Assembly: GCF_002341865.1 (NCBI RefSeq)
Contig: NZ_DDOV01000049.1
Span: 29,381 to 48,621, forward strand
DNA length: 19,241 nt
Origin: Clostridium sp. UBA2485
GTDB taxonomy: Bacteria > Bacillota > Clostridia > Clostridiales > Clostridiaceae
Direction: 5' to 3'
Below the pieces are notes generated by a model. That model worked only from the letters and a program-made list of their open reading frames with translations, made no database searches and had not been told where the DNA came from. Below are positions 13,410 to 19,241 of this stretch, one piece after another (position 1 is the first letter of the stretch; each line of letters opens with the position of its first letter). The position numbers and the translations under genes are program-made.

Positions 13410-13940
13410 TTGAGTGATGAAAAGTTGATAGGAGAAGCACAAAATGGAAATAAAAGTGCATTAAATACTTTAATTTTAAATAATTATGATATTTTATCAG
13501 GATATGTCTTGAAGTTAACAGGAAGTACAGATGAAGCCTCTGATGTTATAAATGATACCATAGTAAAGGTAGTATTAAATATAGAAAAATATAAGCCTAC
13601 CGGTAAATTTTCTACTTGGATGATTACTATTGCAACTAATATCTATAGGGATAATTTAAAAAGGAAAAAAAGATTTATATCTCTTGAAGGTTATGAAGAA
13701 ATTTCTAAGGTAGATGTAGAAGAAGAAATCATAACTAAATTAGATTATGAAAAGATATTAATGCTATTAAAAGAACTTCCAAAGGAAAAAAGATCAGTAT
13801 TTATATTGAAACATTATTATAACTATAAATATGAAGAGATAAGTGAGATATTGAAGTGTCCGATAGGTACAGTAAGATCCAGACTTCATTATTCTGTTAA
13901 ATATTTAATGAAAAGATTGGAAGGAGGTAATAATCAATGA
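13410..13940 (+). CDS. sigY: ECF-type sigma-70 family RNA polymerase sigma factor (SigY-like)
   Basis: This 176-aa protein has only regions 2 and 4, as in extracytoplasmic-function sigma factors. Region 2 spans about 10-90 and includes the core-binding DVINDTIVKVVLNIEKY segment and KFSTWMITIATNIYRD (66-81). Region 4 spans about 115-172 with the helix-turn-helix YEEISEILKCPIGTVRSRLH. Translation begins at TTG, only 6 bp after a strong AAAGGAGG site. The stop overlaps the next gene's start by ATGA, and two small membrane-protein genes follow in the order sigY-yxlC-yxlD known from Bacillus subtilis. In that organism YxlC and YxlD restrain SigY, and the same logic is likely here. The SigY name rests mainly on this gene order. 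Confidence 0.85.
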   Translation: MSDEKLIGEAQNGNKSALNTLILNNYDILSGYVLKLTGSTDEASDVINDTIVKVVLNIEKYKPTGKFSTWMITIATNIYRDNLKRKKRFISLEGYEEISKVDVEEEIITKLDYEKILMLLKELPKEKRSVFILKHYYNYKYEEISEILKCPIGTVRSRLHYSVKYLMKRLEGGNNQ

Positions 13941-14335
13941 CTAGAAAAAAATTAGAAGAAAATATTATAGACAAGTATTATGAGGAGAAATTTGATGATA
14001 AAATCATAGAAAAAAATCTATCAGAAGCAAAAGAATTGGAGCAAAAACTAAAAAAGCTAACATCAACTATAAAAATAGAAGAGGATAAAAAAATAAATGT
14101 AAATATATTAGAAAGTATTTTAAAAGGTGAGAAAATAAAAAATAGAAGAAAAGAAAAATTTGAGCTATTAATATTTTTGTGTACTTGTATATCAATTATA
14201 GCTATAGGAATAGTTACCTCTATAATTCTTCCAAATCTAGTTAAGTTTTATTTGATTTTAGCAGTAATTGTATCACCGATTATATTAGTAATTGTATCCA
14301 TTAAGCAGATAAAAGGAAGTGAATATAATGGGTAA
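13937..14335 (+). CDS. yxlC: YxlC-like membrane protein, probable regulator of the sigma factor
   Basis: This is a 132-aa protein with a charged, helical cytoplasmic N-terminal half (residues 1-74) rich in Lys and Glu. Two transmembrane helices follow, at about 75-98 and 101-124, with only a very short external turn, and a short tail ends it. This layout and its position right after an ECF sigma gene match the YxlC/DUF5345 family, which acts negatively on SigY in B. subtilis. It has no zinc-binding anti-sigma motif (no HxxxCxxC). The start codon overlaps the sigma factor stop by 4 bp, and GGAGG lies just upstream within the sigma gene, indicating translational coupling. Function is inferred from context. 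Confidence 0.72.
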   Translation: MTRKKLEENIIDKYYEEKFDDKIIEKNLSEAKELEQKLKKLTSTIKIEEDKKINVNILESILKGEKIKNRRKEKFELLIFLCTCISIIAIGIVTSIILPNLVKFYLILAVIVSPIILVIVSIKQIKGSEYNG

Positions 14336-14531
14336 CAAGATTATCTATATATTTCTTTTTATAATACTTATTATACAAGGAACATGGGTTTTTAGAGATG
14401 CAAGAAAAAGAGGAAATAAATATTATTGGTTTTGGGGCCTATTATGTTCTTTTAACATTCCCACAAATTTAATACTCTATTTAATAGTAAGAAAGAGAAT
14501 TGAAAAGAAAAAAATAGAAAAAAATAATTAA
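14328..14531 (+). CDS. yxlD: YxlD-like small membrane protein
   Basis: This is a 67-aa protein with two hydrophobic helices (about 3-21 and 30-51) and a very basic tail, RKRIEKKKIEKNN. Between the helices is GTWVFRDARKRGNKYYWFWGL, the pattern of the YxlD/PLD-nuclease-N-terminal-like family (W/F-x-D-A-R-x-R-G). YxlD acts with YxlC to limit SigY activity in B. subtilis. The start at 14328 is preferred because AAAGGA (14312-14317) lies 10 bp upstream. A GTG at 14319 is in frame but abuts that site. The gene overlaps the yxlC-like gene by 8 bp, so the three genes are translated together. No yxlE, yxlF or yxlG follows. Confidence 0.7.
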   Translation: MGNKIIYIFLFIILIIQGTWVFRDARKRGNKYYWFWGLLCSFNIPTNLILYLIVRKRIEKKKIEKNN

Positions 14532-14605
14532 TTTTAATCAGTTTTTTATTTTAAAATTGAAATATTATTTAGTTAAAATATATTAGAATATAAAATAAAT
14601 ATACA

Positions 14606-14640
14606 AATTAATGCTTATCCAACTTGGATAAGCATTAATT
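14606..14640. repeat. Perfect 15-bp inverted repeat after the sigma operon
   Basis: AATTAATGCTTATCC (14606-14620) and its exact reverse complement (14626-14640) surround an AACTT loop. No T-run follows directly. It probably ends or stabilises the sigma operon transcript. The rest of the gap from 14532 to 14848 contains only a second inverted repeat, CCTTTAAG/CTTAAAGG (14776-14783, 14798-14805), upstream of the acetyltransferase gene. Confidence 0.6.
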
Positions 14641-14848
14641 CGTTGTTTATAGATTTATAAGATTATAATTTGAAAATCTATATAAAAAATATTGAAGAAA
14701 TTATTATTAAAATTACATAGCAAAATTTAGGAAGAAAAACTATTAAGTTGTAAGTATAATTTAAATATAAGAAAGCCTTTAAGCATTTTAATGATTTCTT
14801 AAAGGAAAATGTATATTGTAAATTATATATTGAATGGGGAGAATAATA

Positions 14849-15394
14849 ATGGAAAAGGTTATAAATTATATAGGAAATAGGGAAATAAAAATTATAAAAG
14901 CTAGTATGGACCATTATAATGAGATATCTTTCTTAGGGAAGGAAACCTTTAATGAAACTTTTGGTTATTTATTTAAGCCAGAAGTATTAGATAGATATTT
15001 ACAGACAACATTTAATTCTGAGAAAATCAAATCAAGTTTGAGCAAAGAAAACAATCATTTTTTTATAGTATATTTGGATAATGAGCCTGTTGGATATGTT
15101 AAGATAAAAGAAAATTCTTTCTATGACGAGATAGATGACCAAAATCAAGTACAGTTACAGAAAATATATATATTATCACAATACCATGGGCTCGGTATAG
15201 GACTTGAATTTATGAGAACTTGTAAAAAGTTTTTTGAAAAATTTTCTCCTGCTACAGTTTGGTTAGCTGTGCTTGAAAGTAATATAAAGGCTATAAATTA
15301 CTATAAAAAATGCGATTTTAGAGAAACAGGGAAATATCATTACAGCTTTGAAGATTCAAATTTTACATATGATGTTATGAAGTTAAAAGTATAA
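14849..15394 (+). CDS. GNAT-family N-acetyltransferase (PaiA-like)
   Basis: This 181-aa acetyl-CoA-dependent acetyltransferase has the acetyl-CoA pyrophosphate loop QYHGLGIG (111-118; the usual first R is Q). Before it is the beta-4 strand LQKIYILS (103-110). After it come VWLAVLESNIKAINYYKKCDF (137-157) and a C-terminal strand. The N-terminal LGKETFNETFGYLF (29-42) and DNEPVGYVKIKEN (77-89) resemble the PaiA polyamine acetyltransferase branch. Substrates may be spermidine or other amines, which is an inference. The start at 14849 is chosen because GGGGAGA (14836-14842) lies 6 bp upstream; an in-frame ATG at 14834 overlaps that site. The gene is 48 bp upstream of rpiA and may be cotranscribed with it. 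Confidence 0.87.
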   Translation: MEKVINYIGNREIKIIKASMDHYNEISFLGKETFNETFGYLFKPEVLDRYLQTTFNSEKIKSSLSKENNHFFIVYLDNEPVGYVKIKENSFYDEIDDQNQVQLQKIYILSQYHGLGIGLEFMRTCKKFFEKFSPATVWLAVLESNIKAINYYKKCDFRETGKYHYSFEDSNFTYDVMKLKV

Positions 15395-15442
15395 ATTATT
15401 TAGAATACGAAAGAATATATCTAATAAAAGTGAGGTGTAGTG

Positions 15443-16123
15443 ATGAATAGTAAAAAAATAGCAGGTGAAAAAGCAGTTGAATTTATTAAAGATAACATGA
15501 TTGTCGGACTTGGAACCGGATCAACTGTGTATTATACAATTGTAAAGTTATCTGAAAGAATAAAAGAAGGACTAAATATTAAGGCAGTTTCTACCTCTAA
15601 TTCCACTACTAAGCTTGTTGAATCATTAGGAATACCTATAATATCTCTTAATGAAGTAGATTATGTTGATTTGACCATAGACGGTGCAGATGAGGTTGAT
15701 GATATGTTAAATGGAATAAAAGGAGGGGGAGGCGCATTATTATATGAAAAATTAGTTGCTAACTCGTCAAAAAAGGTGATATGGGTAGTTGATAAAAATA
15801 AAATGGTAAAGTCTTTAGGTAAATTTCACCTTCCTATAGAGGTAGTTCCATTTGCATATCGTCAAATTTTTAATAAATTAAAGGAGTTAGGTCTAAACCC
15901 TGTTATTAGAAAAAATTATAATGGTTATTATGTTACTGATGGACAACATTATATAATAGATTTATTTATACAAAAGATAGAAGATCCTTACGAATTAGAA
16001 AAAAACATAAAAATGATTTCTGGAGTTGTGGATACAGGATTATTTCTTGATATTGCTGATACGGTTATAGTAGGAAGAGAAAATACAGTTGAAATTATAA
16101 ATAAATACAATAAAAAAATATAG
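15443..16123 (+). CDS. rpiA: Ribose-5-phosphate isomerase A
   Basis: This 226-aa enzyme interconverts ribose 5-phosphate and ribulose 5-phosphate in the non-oxidative pentose phosphate pathway in the cytoplasm. The phosphate/substrate loop VGLGTGST (21-28), STSNST (50-55), the catalytic DGADEVD (80-86, with D80 and D83), K93 in GIKGGGG and E102 are all in the places known for E. coli RpiA, offset by one. Its length is typical. The start at 15443 follows GAGGTG (15432-15437) by 5 bp; a GTG immediately before it is in frame but less likely. The preceding acetyltransferase gene is 48 bp away. No other pentose phosphate gene is in the window. Confidence 0.95.
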   Translation: MNSKKIAGEKAVEFIKDNMIVGLGTGSTVYYTIVKLSERIKEGLNIKAVSTSNSTTKLVESLGIPIISLNEVDYVDLTIDGADEVDDMLNGIKGGGGALLYEKLVANSSKKVIWVVDKNKMVKSLGKFHLPIEVVPFAYRQIFNKLKELGLNPVIRKNYNGYYVTDGQHYIIDLFIQKIEDPYELEKNIKMISGVVDTGLFLDIADTVIVGRENTVEIINKYNKKI

Positions 16124-16428
16124 GTATAATTATAAATTTAAATAGATATATTTAATATAGTTTAGTGTATAATAATCTTAAACAATTAATGTATTGAGAG
16201 AATAAAATTTATAAGTAGGTGTCTAAAGTAAAATATCTAGTGAAAGATGTTATCAATATTTTATGTCAGATAAGGAAATAGCTTATATTCATAAGATGAC
16301 TATAAACAGGCTATGATAACATAGGGTGATATAAAATAGATTATTATACTCACAAGTTATTTTTATAAGATGCCTTAAGGTATGAAGATATCTAAACAAT
16401 AACATGTATTATATTTGGAGGTGCATTT
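16124..16428. other. Intergenic region before the alcohol dehydrogenase gene
   Basis: No gene is supported. It holds a widely spaced 9-bp inverted repeat, ATGTTATCA (16247-16255) and TGATAACAT (16314-16322). There is also an imperfect 14-bp palindrome, ATGCCTTAAGGTAT (16370-16383), about 45 bp before the start codon, where an operator could lie. I do not find a recognisable Rex site. Confidence 0.4.
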
Positions 16429-17592
16429 ATGTTAAATTTTGTTTACAGCATACCGACTGAAATATTTTTTGGTGAAGGAAAAATAAAAGTTTTAGGTAAG
16501 CAAATAAAGAAGTATGGGAATAAAGTCCTTTTAGTTTATGGTGGAGGAAGCATAAAGAAAACAGGACTATACGATAAAATTACTAATATATTAAAAGAAA
16601 ATAATATAGACTTTGTAGAACTGGCAGGGGTAGAACCAAATCCTCGTATTACTAGCGTAAGAGAAGGTATCAAGCTTTGTAGAGAAAATAATGTAGATTT
16701 CATTCTTGCAATAGGAGGAGGCAGTGTAATAGATTGTTCTAAATTTATTGCAGGTGGATATTATTATGATGGAGATCCATGGGATTTCTTTATTGGCAAA
16801 GGAGATATTACAAAAGCATTGCCATTAGCTTCAATACTTACCTTAGCGGCAACTGGTTCTGAAATGAATAGAGGAGGAGTTATAAGTAATCTTGAAACTA
16901 ACCAAAAGCTTTCAACAGGACATCCTGCTCTTTTGCCTAAGTTTTCAATTTTAGATCCAACTTATACTTATACTGTACCTAAAAATCAAACAGCAGCAGG
17001 TGCAGTAGATATTATGAGCCATATATTTGAGGTTTATTTTACTCCAACAAAAACTGCATTTCTTCAAAATAGAATGGCAGAAGGATTATTAAAAACAGTT
17101 TTTCATTATGGACCAATAGCATTTAATGAGCCAGAAAACTATGAAGCTCGTGCAAACTTAATGTGGGCATCAAGTCTTGCTATTAACGGTTTATTGAGTT
17201 ATGGAAAGGATACAAACTGGTCAGTACACGATATGGAACATGAATTAAGTGCGTTTTATGATATAACTCATGGAGTAGGATTAGGTATATTAACTCCTGT
17301 GTGGATGGAATATATTTTAAATGATGATACTGTAGATGATATTGCTGAGTATGGAATAAATGTATGGAATTTAACAGCTGATAAAGATAAATATAAAACT
17401 GCTAAGGAAGCTATAAATAAAACAAGAGATTTTATAAAATCTTTAGGTATTCCTATGACATTAAAAGAAGTGGGAATAGGAGAAGAAAAATTAGAAATTA
17501 TGGCTAAGCAATGTGCAGGGGACGGAAAAGTAGGAAATTATCCGCCTTTAACTTCAGAAGATATATTAGAAATATATAAAAGAGCACTATAA
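16429..17592 (+). CDS. Iron-containing alcohol dehydrogenase (butanol dehydrogenase type)
   Basis: This 387-aa group III alcohol dehydrogenase reduces aldehydes such as butyraldehyde with NAD(P)H. It resembles Clostridium acetobutylicum BdhA/BdhB along its whole length, for example YSIPTEIFFGEGKIKVLG at the N-terminus and ARANLMWASSLAINGLLSYG (240-259). The NAD(P)-binding GGGSVID (96-102) is present. The four metal ligands D194, H198, H267 and H281 are all present, at the positions known for the YqhD/BdhA family. GGAGGTG lies 6 bp before the ATG. It stands alone, without aldehyde dehydrogenase or CoA-transferase genes, so its physiological substrate is inferred. Two hairpins downstream end the transcript. 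Confidence 0.93.
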   Translation: MLNFVYSIPTEIFFGEGKIKVLGKQIKKYGNKVLLVYGGGSIKKTGLYDKITNILKENNIDFVELAGVEPNPRITSVREGIKLCRENNVDFILAIGGGSVIDCSKFIAGGYYYDGDPWDFFIGKGDITKALPLASILTLAATGSEMNRGGVISNLETNQKLSTGHPALLPKFSILDPTYTYTVPKNQTAAGAVDIMSHIFEVYFTPTKTAFLQNRMAEGLLKTVFHYGPIAFNEPENYEARANLMWASSLAINGLLSYGKDTNWSVHDMEHELSAFYDITHGVGLGILTPVWMEYILNDDTVDDIAEYGINVWNLTADKDKYKTAKEAINKTRDFIKSLGIPMTLKEVGIGEEKLEIMAKQCAGDGKVGNYPPLTSEDILEIYKRAL

Positions 17593-17603
17593 TATTATAA
17601 CGG

Positions 17604-17636
17604 GAAGCAGTGATTAGTGGTTACTGCTTCTTAATT
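17604..17636 (+). terminator. Stem-loop after the alcohol dehydrogenase gene
   Basis: GAAGCAGT (17604-17611) pairs with ACTGCTTC (17623-17630), followed by a weak T-rich stretch. It is probably the first transcript end for the dehydrogenase gene. Confidence 0.55.
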
Positions 17637-17677
17637 TCTACTACTGAGAAATAATTATAAAAATTGGAAAGCTAACA

Positions 17678-17716
17678 AATAAAAGGCTATTGATGTTGTA
17701 TCAATAGCCTTTTATT
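17678..17716. terminator. Strong, potentially bidirectional terminator
   Basis: AATAAAAGGCTATTGA (17678-17693) and its exact reverse complement (17701-17716) form a 16-bp perfect stem with a 7-base loop. The A-rich left flank and T-rich right flank allow termination on both strands. It separates the dehydrogenase gene from the GGDEF gene. The region from 17717 to 17867 otherwise shows only A+T-rich leader. Confidence 0.82.
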
Positions 17717-17867
17717 GTAAGAGGATTTTAGAATAAGTTGTAGAATATGGAATATGATAAATGAATATATATATTTATTTACAAAATACATGCAAATAAT
17801 ACAAATTTTTTGGATTACAAAGAATTGATGACAATGGAAATCTTAATTAGGCATGAGGTGTTGAAAA

Positions 17868-19241
17868 TTGATTGATAAAGCTAAAAATTATTATGATTAT
17901 TTTTTCTCAGAAGAATACCATTCTCTTTCTATAGAAGAGAAAAGATGTAATTTAGCCTTAAGTGCTTTTGATGGGGCTATTTGGGAATGGAATTTAAATA
18001 CCGATGAATTTTATTTAAGTGGCAAAGGCGATCAGTTATTAGGAATAGAAGGTAGCTCACAATCTATAAATAGTATAAACTCTTTGTCTAAGTTTGTGCA
18101 TCCGGAAGATTTGTATCCTCTTTTTATTTGCTTTCTTGAAAAAATAAAAATTTCTAATGATAAAGAATTTTCCCATGAATATAGAATAATACAGAAAGAT
18201 GGAAATATTAAATGGGTTAGATGTAGTGGAAAAATATACAGAAGTAAAAAAGAGAATATAAACTTAGCATCAGGATTTATAATAGAAATAACAGAACAAA
18301 AAAAACAACAATTAGCTTTAGTAAAAAGTCAAATAAAAAATAGATTAACCATTGCTGGATCATTAGATAGTATTTGTGAGGTGGATTTAAAGAAAAAAAT
18401 TATGAATTTTAGTTCATCCATAAATAATATACTTGGAGATGATAAGGCAAATGAAAAGATAAAATACTATAGGCATTGGATGGAATATATATATGATGAA
18501 GATAAGGAAAACTATTGTAAAGGTATTAAAGAATTTTTAAATAGTAATGAAGTTTATTATGCTGATCAGTATAGAATACTAAATGCAAATAATGAGATTG
18601 TTTGGCTAGAAACTAGAAGTAAAGCTACTTTCGATGAATTAGGCAATAAAGATTATCTATATGTATCAATCAAAGATATAACCAAAGAGAAATTTGAAAA
18701 AAGTAAATATGGAAGATTGCAATATAATGATTATCTTACAGGGTTGCCTAATAGATTTTTTTTACGAGAAGCACTAATAAAAAAAGAAATAGATGCTTCT
18801 TTAAAAATGAAAGAGAAGATTGCATTAATATCTGTAGATATAGATGGATTTAAACATATAAACGATACCTTTGGGCATAATTATGGTGATGAACTTCTAC
18901 GTCAAGTTGCTGAAAGATTAAAATTAATGGTTGGAGAAGATGATATACTTTGTAGATTTAGTGGTGATGAATTTTCCTTTCTCATTGAACATATAAAAGG
19001 ATATATAGATTTAGAGAATAGAGCTAAACAAATTATAAAGTTATTTAATTCTCCTGTTAAGATATTTGACAATGAAGTTTTTATAAGTGTAAGTATAGGC
19101 ATGGCACTTTATCCTGATCACGGCGAAATACTTTCTGATTTAGTTTATAAAGCTGATATGGCTATGTATAAAGCAAAAAGTTTAGGAAAAGATCAGTATT
19201 ATTTATTTGAATTTAATGATTTAGAAAAAGTAAATAGAATA
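17868..19241 (+). CDS. PAS-PAS-GGDEF diguanylate cyclase-type protein (3' end outside window)
   Basis: 458 codons run open to the window edge. Residues about 25-148 form a PAS domain (GAIWEWNLNTDEFYLSG, ending in GFIIEITEQK). Residues about 160-275 form a second PAS domain ending YVSIKDITKEK. A GGDEF domain spans about 280-448, with DYLTGLPNR, the metal site VDIDGFKHINDTFGH, and SGDEF (365-369) as the active loop. Serine replaces the first glycine, which many active cyclases tolerate. No canonical RxxD inhibitory site precedes it. It would make cyclic di-GMP in response to a PAS-sensed signal. No signal peptide or membrane segment is seen. The start is TTG at 17868, with GAGGTG 7 bp upstream. 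An EAL domain may follow beyond the edge. Confidence 0.88.
   Translation, partial: MIDKAKNYYDYFFSEEYHSLSIEEKRCNLALSAFDGAIWEWNLNTDEFYLSGKGDQLLGIEGSSQSINSINSLSKFVHPEDLYPLFICFLEKIKISNDKEFSHEYRIIQKDGNIKWVRCSGKIYRSKKENINLASGFIIEITEQKKQQLALVKSQIKNRLTIAGSLDSICEVDLKKKIMNFSSSINNILGDDKANEKIKYYRHWMEYIYDEDKENYCKGIKEFLNSNEVYYADQYRILNANNEIVWLETRSKATFDELGNKDYLYVSIKDITKEKFEKSKYGRLQYNDYLTGLPNRFFLREALIKKEIDASLKMKEKIALISVDIDGFKHINDTFGHNYGDELLRQVAERLKLMVGEDDILCRFSGDEFSFLIEHIKGYIDLENRAKQIIKLFNSPVKIFDNEVFISVSIGMALYPDHGEILSDLVYKADMAMYKAKSLGKDQYYLFEFNDLEKVNRI

Noticed and set aside
16247..16322. Widely spaced 9-bp inverted repeat as a mobile element end or Rex operator
   Set aside because: The arms are short and 58 bp apart, match no Rex consensus I know, and enclose no coding sequence; chance is likely in this A+T-rich DNA.
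18902..19102. Minus-strand open frame of 66 codons
   Set aside because: It is antisense to the GGDEF domain coding sequence and has no ribosome site or recognisable domain.
1..19241. CRISPR array, tRNA, rRNA, transposase or prophage
   Set aside because: I found no regularly spaced repeats, cloverleaf-like G+C islands, or transposase or phage reading frames on either strand.

Overview
The window is very A+T-rich, has strong AAGGAGG-type ribosome binding sites, and uses TTG as a start codon several times. It carries close relatives of clostridial proteins: a butanol-dehydrogenase-type alcohol dehydrogenase, a SigY-YxlC-YxlD cassette, a CadD-type cadmium transporter and a MepA-like MATE pump. 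This points to a low-GC Firmicute, most likely Clostridium sensu stricto. The content reads as chromosomal accessory and housekeeping genes. I see no transposase, phage gene, rRNA, tRNA or CRISPR array.

Bases 1-2940: the window opens in the right part of an interspersed structured repeat. It is followed by a WYL/YafY-type regulator, a small FMN-binding split-barrel protein with its own promoter and palindrome, and an 11-cysteine DUF3795 protein. Next come a decayed NUDIX fragment and an intact NUDIX hydrolase. Bases 2994-5395: a MerR-family regulator precedes a MATE exporter. The short gap between them holds a textbook MerR-type promoter: TTGACA, a 19-bp spacer containing a perfect dyad, then TAAAAT. 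This is probably a drug-responsive efflux module.

Bases 5396-7490: an adenosylcobalamin-type riboswitch with a downstream intrinsic terminator controls a single gene. Its product has the nitrogenase component 1 fold but appears to have lost two of the three usual Fe-S cysteines. There is no NifH-like reductase or partner subunit beside it. This is the most interesting part of the window. A strong terminator closes the unit.

Bases 7619-9095: a VOC/glyoxalase-fold gene and a convergent HAD hydrolase gene. A second, fuller copy of the interspersed repeat fills the space between their stop codons exactly. Bases 9290-12909: a small secreted protein of unknown function, a secreted M1-family zinc metallopeptidase and a CadD-like transporter, each followed by a good terminator.

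Bases 13410-14531: a translationally coupled sigY-yxlC-yxlD-like cassette (ECF sigma factor plus two small membrane proteins) without the downstream yxlEFG genes of Bacillus. Bases 14849-19241: a PaiA-like GNAT acetyltransferase, ribose-5-phosphate isomerase A, an iron-type alcohol/butanol dehydrogenase, and a PAS-PAS-GGDEF signalling protein cut by the right edge. Apart from the coupled sigma cassette and the MerR/MATE and riboswitch units, the genes look like independent transcription units.
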